Part shown: positions 27,385 to 36,533 of the stretch, piece after piece | How the letters are laid out: each line of letters starts with the position of its first letter | How positions within the stretch are numbered: position 1 is the first letter of the stretch | Source: Pedobacter steynii | GTDB lineage: Bacteria; Bacteroidota; Bacteroidia; Sphingobacteriales; Sphingobacteriaceae | Assembly (NCBI RefSeq): GCF_001721645.1 | Contig: NZ_CP017141.1 | Span: 62,001-126,000 of the forward strand | Direction of reading: 5' to 3' | Length of the DNA stretch: 64,000 nt | Notes under the pieces: model-generated | Told to the model about the DNA's origin: nothing | Databases searched by the model: none | What the model saw: only the letters and a program-made list of their open reading frames with translations | Program-made: the position numbers and the translations under genes

Positions 27385-28989
27385 ATGAAAAACTTAAGCA
27401 CATTTAAGATGAAAAAGCTGACCCATATCGGAACAGGAATTTTACTGATCATGAGCACAATGGCTTGCAAAAAGATCATCAATATTGATCCCATTTCTAA
27501 TGTTGGGGTGAATGCTTTCTATAGAAATTATGAGGAAACAAAGGCAGGGCTAACCGGCTGTTATTACGGGTTGCAAAAACCTTTGGAATATGAATGGATG
27601 TTAACAGACCTGCGAACCGAAAACTCAAAACAAGGGGTAGCGAACAGTTCTGCCTCCATCAATTTTGAATTCAATGAACTGGATATGTTTACCCTGAATT
27701 CGGCGCATGATAAAGTTTACCAATACTGGTTACAGACCTATAAAAACATCAGGTCCATCAATTATGTATTGAAGAGCCTTGGCGCAAGCTATGCGGCCGG
27801 AAAAACCAGTCTGGGGGAAGGGACGGCCATCATGAGCTCAGCACAGAAAAACCAGCTTGCCGGAGAAGCCTTGTTTTTACGCGCCTACCATTATTTTAAC
27901 CTGGTAAGGCTATACGGAGATGTATTCCTTGTTACTGAACCTGTAGATCCGGAACAATCAAAAAGAATCACCCGGACCCCTCTGGCAGCATGTTATCAAT
28001 TGATCATTGCAGACCTGCTTGCTGCTAAAGATCTGCTTCCTCAAACGGCCTATTCGCCTACCGCCAACACAGATGTTGGGCGGGTCAGTTCATGGGCCGC
28101 AAGCGCCTTGCTGGCCAAAGTATACCTAAGCACTAAACAACCCGCAGCAGCCCTTCCCTTACTGGATGAGGTCATCAGCAATAGCGGACATGCACTACTC
28201 CCATCTTTTGGGGATGTCTTTTCCATCAATAATGAGATGAATAAAGAAATTGTTTTTGCAGTAAGGTTTAAAGCGGGAGGCTTTGGCCTGGGCAACCTGA
28301 TGGCCAATAATTTTGCACCTACTTCAAGCGGGAGCGCCATTGTGAACGGAGATGGGCTTGGTTATAATTTTCCGACCAATGAGTTAGACCAAGCTTATAA
28401 AACGCCTGCTACCGGGGCTGCAGATAACAGGAAGGCAGTCACCATGGCTAAGTATTCTTCTAAATTGTACGTCAAAAAATTCATCTCTCCGGTATTGGTC
28501 AAGTTTGATGCAGAAAACGATTTTCCTGTGCTCCGCTTTTCGGACATATTGCTTATGAAAGCGGAGGCTTTGGGCTTCGGAAATTCAGCTGTTAACCTGA
28601 TCAATCAGGTCAGGGAAAGAGCCGGTGCAGCTGACTATGTTTCAGGTGATTTTTCTGCCGGATTTTATAAGTATCCCCTGGATGCCAGCAATCCAAATGC
28701 ATTGACAGATGAGGCCCTTTTTATCAATGCTTTGCTCAACGAAAGAAGACTGGAATTTGCTTTTGAAAATCAGCGGTTCTTCGATCTTTTGAGAACCGGG
28801 CAAGCCATTAAAGTCATCAAAAATCACTTTGCTTTAGAGTTTGACAGTCATTATAAAGCCTACCGCCCGGCATTTACCCTTGCGGAATTACAAGCCAACC
28901 TGACCGAAGAAAAATTGTTGCTGCCCATTCCACAGCGGGAACTGGATGCCAACGATCAGATTAAAATCATTCAGAACCCAGGGTATTAA
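27385..28989 (+). CDS. SusD/RagB-family surface lipoprotein 2
   Basis: 534 residues. Lipoprotein signal (IMSTMACKKI); the ATG at 27409 would give a shorter, equally good signal. SusD features are FLRAYHYFNLVRLYGDV, a later RFSDILLMKAEAL, NERRLEFAFENQRFFDLLR and the closing LLPIPQRELD...NPGY. It starts two bases after SusC 2, so it is clearly coupled. It is longer than SusD 1 because of inserts at residues about 85-170. Confidence 0.92.
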   Translation: MKNLSTFKMKKLTHIGTGILLIMSTMACKKIINIDPISNVGVNAFYRNYEETKAGLTGCYYGLQKPLEYEWMLTDLRTENSKQGVANSSASINFEFNELDMFTLNSAHDKVYQYWLQTYKNIRSINYVLKSLGASYAAGKTSLGEGTAIMSSAQKNQLAGEALFLRAYHYFNLVRLYGDVFLVTEPVDPEQSKRITRTPLAACYQLIIADLLAAKDLLPQTAYSPTANTDVGRVSSWAASALLAKVYLSTKQPAAALPLLDEVISNSGHALLPSFGDVFSINNEMNKEIVFAVRFKAGGFGLGNLMANNFAPTSSGSAIVNGDGLGYNFPTNELDQAYKTPATGAADNRKAVTMAKYSSKLYVKKFISPVLVKFDAENDFPVLRFSDILLMKAEALGFGNSAVNLINQVRERAGAADYVSGDFSAGFYKYPLDASNPNALTDEALFINALLNERRLEFAFENQRFFDLLRTGQAIKVIKNHFALEFDSHYKAYRPAFTLAELQANLTEEKLLLPIPQRELDANDQIKIIQNPGY

Positions 28990-29001
28990 CCTTTAACAAT
29001 A

Positions 29002-30288
29002 TTGATGATGAAGCATAGCTTTTTAACCATTGCAGTTTTGAGCAGCATGTTGCTCTATAGTTGCAAAAAAGATAAAACGGCAGTCAGCAGCCCGGATACG
29101 ATAAGCACCAGGGATTTTAGCTATAATATAGCGACCAGACAGATCAGCCCTGATGCAGAAATTAACGGGGAACTGAATTCCCCTGCAGGGATCAAACTCA
29201 TCTATTATTACCTGGTACGGAACAACATTCCCGATTCTCTGGTCCATATCGGAACTCCTGCCGAAGGAAGTAGAAACAGTTACAAATTCAGTATCCCCAC
29301 AGGCAATTTTGGAAACGCAAAAATGAACCAGGTAACCGGAATAAAAATGATGGTAAAACACCTGGACAACACTTCATTTGAGGGCTTCATAAAAGTCACT
29401 GCTTTTACGCCCCCTCTTCCAAAAATAGAAGACACTCCGGTAAGCCTGATTCCTGATGCCAATGGAAAAATTCACATTAGTGGAAAGGCCAGCTCTGAAA
29501 ATGGCCTGAAACTGATCGAGATTTACGATGATTTTGAAGGCACATTTGCACTGGCCGGCAAAATCGATCTGAGTCAGAATGAAAAAGTTTATCAGTTAAA
29601 TTATGAGTATAGTTATCGTAAAAATGCAGGTAAGCTCAAGATTGTGGCCACTGATCATTTTGGATTAAAAGCCGAGGCTTTGATCAGTATTCCTTTAAAA
29701 TCATACGCACTTTATCAGGACCTGACGATGATGGCCAATGGAACCGCTTCTGCTCCATCCGGCAGTAGTTTCTTTATCGGGGAAACTGGTTCCGTTCTGG
29801 GCAGCTGTAACATCAGCGGACAAGAGCAAAAAATTGATTTCGTGACTTATTGCTCCTCTACGACCGCTGTATTTACCCTGTATAGCCCTGGAAACACGAC
29901 TACCATCGCCAAAAACTATAAATGCGGGGCAATCATCTGGGAGCCAAATGCAACCGACCTTAAAGCCAGCAGGTTCAGGGTACTGATTCCGGGAATAGCC
30001 GCAGCAGACCGCATCTATACCGCTTATAATGGCAATACGATCACCGATCTTAATGATCAGTTTTTTGAAGGAATTGCCCTTCCGGGCAGCAGTACCGCAA
30101 AGTTCGACGCAGCAGTTGCGAACCAGGCAGCAAATACCTTTAACCTGACCGCGGCCTATCTGCTTTGGATCAGGGTACCAAAAGCCGATGGCAGTTTTGT
30201 GAATCAATTGCTAAGGGCAAAAGAGGTCATTATCGGCTCTACGCCTGCCTTATCAACGATTAAGTTTGACATTTTAGTTTCCAGATAA
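29002..30288 (+). CDS. Putative surface glycan-binding lipoprotein (SusE/F position)
   Basis: 428 residues. Lipoprotein signal (LLYSCKKDK, residue about 21), then repeated beta-sandwich-like segments (about 35-130, 135-230 and 245-428) without catalytic motifs I can recognise. It occupies the place directly after SusD where SusE/F or other surface glycan-binding proteins are encoded, 12 bases downstream. The role in holding alginate at the cell surface is inferred from context. Confidence 0.65.
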   Translation: MMMKHSFLTIAVLSSMLLYSCKKDKTAVSSPDTISTRDFSYNIATRQISPDAEINGELNSPAGIKLIYYYLVRNNIPDSLVHIGTPAEGSRNSYKFSIPTGNFGNAKMNQVTGIKMMVKHLDNTSFEGFIKVTAFTPPLPKIEDTPVSLIPDANGKIHISGKASSENGLKLIEIYDDFEGTFALAGKIDLSQNEKVYQLNYEYSYRKNAGKLKIVATDHFGLKAEALISIPLKSYALYQDLTMMANGTASAPSGSSFFIGETGSVLGSCNISGQEQKIDFVTYCSSTTAVFTLYSPGNTTTIAKNYKCGAIIWEPNATDLKASRFRVLIPGIAAADRIYTAYNGNTITDLNDQFFEGIALPGSSTAKFDAAVANQAANTFNLTAAYLLWIRVPKADGSFVNQLLRAKEVIIGSTPALSTIKFDILVSR

Positions 30289-30291
30289 GCC

Positions 30292-32703
30292 ATGAAAACA
30301 TATCTTTTATCTTTTCTGTTGTGTTATAGTCTAATCTTATTTCCTGGTCCCGGGATAGCAGGAGCATCTTCCCCGATGGCAAATGCTTTCCTCCGGTCCG
30401 GGAATCATCTTGTCCCTGTAGTTCCGGATAACCCTATAATTGTAGATAGTCCTGAAGCGTTAAAAGCAGCTCTGGCAAAGGCCAGTCCAGGAGACATCAT
30501 CCTGTTAAAAGATAAAGAGTGGAACAATGCAGCGCTTCGTATTCAGGGAAATGGGACCGCCCAAAAGCCCATTTTCATCATGCCTCAGACACCTGGCGGA
30601 GTGACCTTTACGGGCCAATCTTTTGTACAATTGGGCGGCTCTTATCTGGTGTTTAAAGATTTTCATTTCAGGAATGGCTACAGCCCAAAAAGAGAAGTTA
30701 TTTCTTTCCGCATCAACAATGAGATCCTGGCCAATCATTGCAGGGTAACGGGGATAGTGATCGAAAATTATAGTCAGCCGGAAAGGTTTAAATCCGACAG
30801 CTGGATTACTTTGTATGGCAAACATAACCGTATTGACCATTCCACTTTTGTCAACAAGCTCAATTCCGGACCGCTGATCATTGCCGAACTCGATGACGAA
30901 CGTAGTCAGCAAAACGGGCATAACATAGACAGTAATTATTTCAAAGGCCGGCAGCGGTTTGGTTCTAACGGCGGAGAGACCATCAGGATTGGGGTTTCCA
31001 GATATTCGTTAACCGCTTCCAGAACCAATATTGTCCGCAATTTCTTTGAGCGATGCAATGGAGAAGTAGAGATTGTGTCGATTAAATCCGGAGAAAACAA
31101 CGTCAGTTTCAATACCTTTCTGGAATGCGAAGGAGGACTGGTTTTAAGACATGGTTCCGGCAATGTAGTGGAAGGGAATCTTTTCCTGGGCAACAACAAA
31201 CCTTTTACCGGCGGTGTCCGTGTCATCAATCCTAAGCAGAAGGTAATCAATAACGTATTTTCTGACCTTCAGGGTGTAAATTTCAGGTCTGCACTGGCCG
31301 TATTGAATGGTGTTCCCAATTCCTTAATCAACAGGTATTATCAGGTAAAAGATGCCCTGATAGAGCGAAATACTTTTATCAACAGTGCCAGCATTCTATT
31401 TGGAGCTGGTAAAGATGCGGAACGCAGCCTTGCACCGGAAAATGTATCCTTTAAACACAACCTGATCCTGAGTACCGGAACAGCGGTTTATACCAATGCC
31501 AATACCGGAAACGGGATTGTCTTTTCAGATAATGGACTGGAGAAAAGTTTCAAAGGAGAAGTGCCTCAGGGCTTCAAAATCATGAAAACCAGCACCATAA
31601 AAATCAATGGTTTTTCATTGCCTTATCACCCGGATTACGGCGCTGATATCAGGAAACTACCCTTGATTAAAAAAGAAAACACCGGTGCTTCCTGGTATCA
31701 TCCTGAACCGGACAAAGCCATCAGGAAAGCCATGAGCTTCCGGGTCAAATCCAATCAGAGTCAGACTTTACCTGCGTTGCTTAAGCAAGCCAATGCCGGT
31801 GATACGATTGTCCTTTCCGAAGCAGGAAATTATAAGATATCAGCAGAGCTTTCGGTAAGCAAACCGCTGATGATCATGGCCGCTCCCGGATTAAAAAGCA
31901 GACCCGTATTGGTCGGAACCTCCACAAAATCAATGGATGCTTTTATCAGCATTGAAAACGGAGGAGACCTGCTGGTCAAAGGCATTGCTTTCAAAGGAAC
32001 TTACGAAAGTTTTCCTGCTGTTGATGCCGGCATCCGTTCTACAGACCTGCCCATGAACAGACCTTACCGCCTGGAGATCAACAATTGCGAGTTCTATGAT
32101 TATAATGAAAGTTCGAATGCAGGCTTTAAAGCCTCAAAAAGCACCCTGGCAGACAGCCTGGTGGTACTCAATTCCATTTTCCACCATATGTCTGGTACCG
32201 GGATTGATCTTTCCTCCGAGAAAGATGATAAAGGGATGTACAATGCAGAATATACCGTGATCAAAAACTGCACATTCAGTAATTTACTCGGTGCTGCCAT
32301 AAACATCTATCGCGGAGGAAATGACGAAAGCACCTTAGGTCCGTTTGTGACCATAGACCATTGCACATTTAACGAGGTCGAAAACAGAGAACAGGGAACA
32401 GTGGTCAGGCTGATTGGCGCCCAACAGACTTCCCTGACCAACAGTAATTTTTCCTATTCCGGACAAGGGGGAAGATCGGTTTTATTTCAGGAATACCGCT
32501 GGGACAATATCCTGGTAGATTACTGCAATTTCTATGAATCAGGAAAGGTAGAATCCTTTTACAACAAAGCTTCGGGTGCTCACATTTACCAGTTGAAACC
32601 GGAGTATAAAAATCCGGAACAGTTGAATTTCGAATGGTCGGGAAACGCTCCTTTATCCAATCATCAAACTCCTGTTGGAATTATCGCCTATGATCCTGAA
32701 TAA
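30292..32703 (+). CDS. PL6-type alginate lyase (chondroitinase B fold)
   Basis: 803 residues, signal peptide at about 1-24, then two parallel beta-helix domains (about 45-440 and 475-790). The first has the PL6 signature NGGETIRIG, K265 in VSIKSGENN and R286 in LVLRHGSGN. The 21-residue spacing of K and R equals that of the catalytic Lys/Arg pair of the PL6 enzyme AlyGC (K220, R241). The upstream acidic residues (EVEIVSIKS) fit the calcium-assisted site. The two-domain length also fits AlyGC-like PL6. It should cut alginate endo- or exolytically at the surface or in the periplasm. Last gene of the locus. Confidence 0.88.
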   Translation: MKTYLLSFLLCYSLILFPGPGIAGASSPMANAFLRSGNHLVPVVPDNPIIVDSPEALKAALAKASPGDIILLKDKEWNNAALRIQGNGTAQKPIFIMPQTPGGVTFTGQSFVQLGGSYLVFKDFHFRNGYSPKREVISFRINNEILANHCRVTGIVIENYSQPERFKSDSWITLYGKHNRIDHSTFVNKLNSGPLIIAELDDERSQQNGHNIDSNYFKGRQRFGSNGGETIRIGVSRYSLTASRTNIVRNFFERCNGEVEIVSIKSGENNVSFNTFLECEGGLVLRHGSGNVVEGNLFLGNNKPFTGGVRVINPKQKVINNVFSDLQGVNFRSALAVLNGVPNSLINRYYQVKDALIERNTFINSASILFGAGKDAERSLAPENVSFKHNLILSTGTAVYTNANTGNGIVFSDNGLEKSFKGEVPQGFKIMKTSTIKINGFSLPYHPDYGADIRKLPLIKKENTGASWYHPEPDKAIRKAMSFRVKSNQSQTLPALLKQANAGDTIVLSEAGNYKISAELSVSKPLMIMAAPGLKSRPVLVGTSTKSMDAFISIENGGDLLVKGIAFKGTYESFPAVDAGIRSTDLPMNRPYRLEINNCEFYDYNESSNAGFKASKSTLADSLVVLNSIFHHMSGTGIDLSSEKDDKGMYNAEYTVIKNCTFSNLLGAAINIYRGGNDESTLGPFVTIDHCTFNEVENREQGTVVRLIGAQQTSLTNSNFSYSGQGGRSVLFQEYRWDNILVDYCNFYESGKVESFYNKASGAHIYQLKPEYKNPEQLNFEWSGNAPLSNHQTPVGIIAYDPE

Positions 32704-32736
32704 CACGATCCGCAATAGAATCCGGTTTCCGCACTG

Positions 32737-32756
32737 CAATTACCTTCGGGTAACTG
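32737..32756 (+). terminator. Hairpin terminator at the end of the alginate locus
   Basis: CAATTACC and GGTAACTG pair with one G-U position around a TTCG tetraloop, 34 bases after the PL6 stop and just before a convergent gene. A-rich sequence follows, so it could serve the minus-strand FecR gene as well. Confidence 0.5.
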
Positions 32757-32772
32757 TAAAACATGAATAAAA

Positions 32773-33528
32773 TCAGTTCGCCTCAAGAATGGCTTTTCCA
32801 TCTTCAATTTTAAAATCGCAATGGGCACTTAAACACAATACTTTCAACACACGTTCCAGAGGTTGGTTCGTAAAATCTGCAGAGAAGTTATGGTTCAGCT
32901 TCTTTTCACCGATTATTTCAAAAGGAACACCATACCAATCTTCGAGGATCTCAAGTACTTTAGGGAAACCAACATTATTAAATTTAAGCTGTCCCATCAG
33001 CCAGGATTGACGTTCTGTAATAGCATATTTTTCTTTTTCCATGAGATCGACTGTTCGGTTTAGCATCACCATTTCTCCGGGCAAGAGGAATTCCGCCTTA
33101 TTATCTGACTCAGAGTGATAGGATTTCTCTACTTTCAAGTTGCCTGCAGTAACCTCTATTTGCCGACCGGATTCGTGAGGATAGGCTCTTGCAAAAAAAG
33201 AGGCACCCATTGTGCTTGCCTTAATATCAGTAGATTCAACTACAAAAGGAAATACGGAACCCGGCGCAACAGTAAAAAAAGCGGCCCCGAGTAAGATGAC
33301 CTTTCTGCTGTCTTTGTGATAACCATGAGGAACTTTAAGGATACTGTTTGAATTCAGGAGCACACTGGAACCGTCGGGAAGTTTTAGGCTTAACCGGTGT
33401 CCGGGACGCGATTGATAAACCTGATATGCACCATCATCTTTGCAGCCTGAAGGAATAACCAGTACCACAAATATCAGGAATAGCATCAGTCTTTCAGCCC
33501 ATAATGGGGTATGTATTTTTATGGTCAC
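32773..33528 (-). CDS. Orphan FecR-domain lipoprotein
   Basis: 251 residues. Lipoprotein-like signal (VIPSGC, residue about 29), a FecR domain at about 45-140 (LPDGSSVLLNSNSILKVP, FFTVAPG, FPFVVES) and a C-terminal DUF4974/secretin-like part (FNNVGFPKVLEILEDWYGVPFEI). Typical FecR anti-sigma factors have a cytoplasmic N-terminal region and lie beside an ECF sigma gene; here both are absent. It therefore looks like a truncated or re-used FecR that stays outside the cytoplasm. Converges with the PL6 gene. Confidence 0.75.
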   Translation of the reverse strand: MTIKIHTPLWAERLMLFLIFVVLVIPSGCKDDGAYQVYQSRPGHRLSLKLPDGSSVLLNSNSILKVPHGYHKDSRKVILLGAAFFTVAPGSVFPFVVESTDIKASTMGASFFARAYPHESGRQIEVTAGNLKVEKSYHSESDNKAEFLLPGEMVMLNRTVDLMEKEKYAITERQSWLMGQLKFNNVGFPKVLEILEDWYGVPFEIIGEKKLNHNFSADFTNQPLERVLKVLCLSAHCDFKIEDGKAILEAN

Positions 33529-33726
33529 GACCGCAATCTACCATTCTAATCCTTCAACATGAAATATTTCTCTTAACCGTCATCATCATTTTACCTGCCG
33601 TCAACGGGATCATGCCTTTCGTCAAATACTTTTCCCATCAACAGGGATTATTCGCCCTTTTGCAGCCAACAAATAAAAATCAATAACACCGGTGGTTCCC
33701 TGGAACTGCCAGCAACATTAAAAAAA

Positions 33727-34314
33727 ATGAAAAAACAATTTCTTTTACCTCTGATTGCATTTACAATGATGGCTACTGCAGCCTCTGCTCAAAAAAATCC
33801 TTTCCATATTGGTCTTAAAGGAGGAGCCAATTTCAGTAAGTTACCTATTTCTTCTGAAGGCATTTCGTCCAAATATGCGACAGGTTTTTCAGCCGGTGCT
33901 TTTACAAGAATCGATATTTCTAAAGTTTACGTTCAGGGAGAGCTGTTGTTCAGCAAAAAAGCCAGTAAGTTTAATTCCGACTTATTAAATGATCAGAAAG
34001 TGAGCTGGTCAAGTATTGACGTACCGGTATTGGTAGGTTATAAACTGCTCAACATGGATTTACTGAATGTAAGAATTTTTGGTGGTGGTGTTTATTCTTA
34101 TACCATCAATGAAAAAGCATCTCTTTTCAAACAGATAGACAATTCTTTTAACAAATTCGACAAATCAAATATCGGTTACCAGGTTGGTGCAGGAATTGAT
34201 GTAGGAAAGCTTACTTTTGACCTGAGATATGAAGGTGGATTATCAAGCGTTAGTAAACAGTTTAAATCCCGCCCTAACTCCTTTCAGGCAAGTGTAGGAT
34301 TTATGATTTTCTAA
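33727..34314 (+). CDS. Outer membrane beta-barrel protein (porin/PorT-like)
   Basis: 195 residues with signal peptide (ATAASAQ, residue 21) and alternating amphipathic strands (FHIGLKGGANFSKL, YATGFSAGAFTRI, to the closing FQASVGFMIF). This is the OMP beta-barrel 2 family common in Bacteroidota, probably an eight-stranded barrel. Role unknown. It sits 28 bases before a LytS-type kinase and could be co-transcribed with it. Confidence 0.8.
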   Translation: MKKQFLLPLIAFTMMATAASAQKNPFHIGLKGGANFSKLPISSEGISSKYATGFSAGAFTRIDISKVYVQGELLFSKKASKFNSDLLNDQKVSWSSIDVPVLVGYKLLNMDLLNVRIFGGGVYSYTINEKASLFKQIDNSFNKFDKSNIGYQVGAGIDVGKLTFDLRYEGGLSSVSKQFKSRPNSFQASVGFMIF

Positions 34315-34342
34315 ACCCTTTGATCTAGCTTATTTCATCAGC

Positions 34343-35419
34343 ATGAAGAAACCCGTATTTGACAAACATTTCTTTTTTATAGCAGGATTCTGGATCCTGC
34401 TTACCATTACTCTGATTGCACAAATCAGCCGGGATTACCCTACCGCTTATGTCGTTCTCCCTTGCTTGCTAATCATTGGATGTGCCATGCTGATTTCTTA
34501 TATTTTCAGTAACAAGATTCTTCCGAATGCTTTTATAAAGGGAAAAACACCTTTGTTCGCGATGCAGAGTTTCAGTGTTATTGTATTGCTCACCTTTGTC
34601 ATTGCAGCTGTGAACTACATGACATTTCTGAAGTATGGAGCCAATTATACACCCAGCGACTTGTCTTTAATAAAATCACAGAACTCTTTTTGGTTTTTAT
34701 TTTTCACAAGTTCCCCGGCCTCCTTATTGATTTTAGGATCAGTTTGCGGGTTCAAATTTTATCAGCGGCACAACCAGATCGAACAGCAGCATAATTTATT
34801 AAAACAGGCTCACATGGAAGCACATGTTCGTATCTTACAGGATCAGATCAATCCGCACCTTATGTTTAATGTGCTGAACCATATCCATATCCTGATGAAA
34901 AAAGATGTGGATTTAGCCTCAGTGTTGCTGGTCAGATTTTCGGATATTCTGCGATACCAGATCTATGAATGCAATAGGGAAACTGTGACACTGGAAAAAG
35001 ATGTAAAATACCTTAAGGACCTGGTTTCTGTAGAAAAAATACGATGGGGAGAGGAACTGGATGTCAAATGCGAATGGAATATTGCTAACGGAAAGAGGGA
35101 CATTGTCCCTCTTTTATTGGTTCCATTTGTAGAAAATGCATTTAAGCATGTGTCCCGTTTACCCTCTTCCAAAGGCTATGTCCACCTGGAATTAAACCAA
35201 CACGAGGAAAACCTCCGCTTAACCATTGAGAATTCAAACTCCACACAACCAACAAGAAAGAATAGCAGCAATAGCGGACTTGGCCTGGAAAATGTTCGTC
35301 AACGACTGGAGATTCTCTATCCGGAGCATCACGAACTGGAAATTACAAACACTGGCACTATTTTTAAAGTTGTACTCCATATTAATTTAGAAAAGAAAGC
35401 AAGCTATGCAGAGCAATAA
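34343..35419 (+). CDS. LytS-type sensor histidine kinase
   Basis: 358 residues. Four membrane segments (about 9-28, 33-55, 70-95, 112-135), a short coiled coil, the His_kinase motif with H172 in INPHLMFNVLNHI, the N-box VENAFKH and the G-box GLGLENVRQRL. There is no separate sensor domain; the membrane part is the presumed sensor. It overlaps the response regulator gene by 14 bases and should phosphorylate it. Confidence 0.92.
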   Translation: MKKPVFDKHFFFIAGFWILLTITLIAQISRDYPTAYVVLPCLLIIGCAMLISYIFSNKILPNAFIKGKTPLFAMQSFSVIVLLTFVIAAVNYMTFLKYGANYTPSDLSLIKSQNSFWFLFFTSSPASLLILGSVCGFKFYQRHNQIEQQHNLLKQAHMEAHVRILQDQINPHLMFNVLNHIHILMKKDVDLASVLLVRFSDILRYQIYECNRETVTLEKDVKYLKDLVSVEKIRWGEELDVKCEWNIANGKRDIVPLLLVPFVENAFKHVSRLPSSKGYVHLELNQHEENLRLTIENSNSTQPTRKNSSNSGLGLENVRQRLEILYPEHHELEITNTGTIFKVVLHINLEKKASYAEQ

Positions 35420-36149
35420 AACCACTACAGAATTACCCCTGCAATGTCTGGTCATTGATGATGAACCTATCGCAAGAACAGGGATCATAGATTTTATTGA
35501 TCAGGTGGATTTTCTTCAGGTGGCCGGCTCCTGCTCAACCGCCATGGAAGCTTCAGACTTCATCCATAGTAATCCTGTGGATTTGTTGTTTCTGGACATT
35601 AATATGCCTTATCTTACTGGTCTAGAGTTATTGGAGTCTATGGAAAATCCTCCATTAACCATCCTTACGACTGCCTATTCAGAACATGCACTGGAAGGAT
35701 ACCGATTGCAGATTGTAGATTACCTGTTAAAGCCCATCACTTTTCAGCGCTTTCATCAGGCGGCAACAAAAGCAAGGCAACTGCACCAGATGCAGCGCTT
35801 GTCAAAACAAGCCCCCACCATAGATCCTTTCCTTTTTGTCCGCCAGAAAGACAGCTTTAAGAAAATTCTCTGGGCTGATATTTTATATGTAGAAGGCATG
35901 CAGAACTATGCCAAGTTAAAGTTCAAAGATCAGGAGCTGATCATTCATCAGACTTTAGTCTCCCTTGAAGAGATCTTACCTGCTGATCAGTTTTTCAGGA
36001 TCCATAAATCTTACCTGGTCAATATCGCGCATATAGATGTGGTATCGGGTGGACGAATATTCATTGATGGTCATGAATTGCCCATATCCCGACACCGCAG
36101 GGAAGAACTGCTGAAAGAAGTCGTTTACAATAAGCTCATCAGCCGATAA
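35406..36149 (+). CDS. LytTR-family response regulator
   Basis: 247 residues. Receiver domain at about 12-125 with phosphoacceptor D64 in FLDINMP, T of ILTTAYSEHA and K of YLLKPI. A LytTR DNA-binding domain follows at about 145-240 (ILYVEGMQNYAKL, FRIHKSYLVNI, LPISRHRREEL). It pairs with the kinase upstream. Targets cannot be told; LytTR proteins often control neighbouring transport or barrel genes. Confidence 0.93.
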   Translation: MQSNKTTTELPLQCLVIDDEPIARTGIIDFIDQVDFLQVAGSCSTAMEASDFIHSNPVDLLFLDINMPYLTGLELLESMENPPLTILTTAYSEHALEGYRLQIVDYLLKPITFQRFHQAATKARQLHQMQRLSKQAPTIDPFLFVRQKDSFKKILWADILYVEGMQNYAKLKFKDQELIIHQTLVSLEEILPADQFFRIHKSYLVNIAHIDVVSGGRIFIDGHELPISRHRREELLKEVVYNKLISR

Positions 36150-36167
36150 GCATGTTCAAACAGAAAA

Positions 36168-36204
36168 GAGAGAGATGTCCGAAAAAGGCATCTCTCTTTG
36201 TTTT
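36168..36204 (+). terminator. Terminator after the LytTR gene
   Basis: Nine-base stem AGAGAGATG/CATCTCTCT with a 12-base loop, followed by a run of T (TTTGTTTTT). It lies 18 bases after the stop. Confidence 0.75.
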
Positions 36205-36207
36205 TAA

Positions 36208-36387
36208 GGGAATATTGATCTTTTAAAAGGGAATTCTACTGCTAGCCTGGAAACTGTTGAGAACAGCATTCTTAATTTAACAACTGAAATTTCAAAAATC
36301 AATGACACTAGCGGTTATGAGGGTTTGTATGCAAATATGAAAATAGTGGGTTTCAAAAAAGTTCTTTGCCAGGGTGTGGCAAGTTAA
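36208..36387 (+). pseudogene. Possible coding remnant in the intergenic region
   Basis: A 59-codon open frame runs from the TAA at 36205 to the TAA at 36385 without an ATG near its beginning. The translation has protein-like composition (includes SLETVENSILNL and GYEGLYANMKIVGFKKV). It lies just past a terminator, so it is unlikely to be expressed. It could be the tail of a lost gene or chance. The rest of the 36150-36533 gap holds the two terminators and nothing else I recognise. Confidence 0.3.
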
Positions 36388-36477
36388 CCAATCACTCCAC
36401 ACCAGGAACGGATGATGGAACAGGGATAGAATAGAACTGATAGGAGAATTTAAGATTAGTAGTTTTTATAAAAAAGT

Positions 36478-36517
36478 GATGCCCTCAATTGAAATCAACA
36501 GTTCAACTGAGGGCATC
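36478..36517 (-). terminator. Terminator of the DUF6268 gene
   Basis: Sixteen-base arms (GATGCCCTCAATTGAA and TTCAACTGAGGGCATC) pair with a single G-U around an eight-base loop. On the minus strand the stem is followed by a T-run (complement of AAAAAA at 36470-36475). It ends 17 bases from the stop of the minus-strand gene. Confidence 0.8.
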
Positions 36518-36533
36518 GCCTTTAATTTTTCAA

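Noticed and set aside
29701..30207. 168-codon open frame opposite the surface lipoprotein gene
   Set aside because: Antisense shadow; the plus-strand gene is in frame with the operon and has a lipoprotein signal.
32773..33528. FecR gene as the regulator of the alginate SusC genes through an ECF sigma factor
   Set aside because: No sigma factor gene and no STN domain in the SusC proteins; a GntR regulator with operators is present instead.
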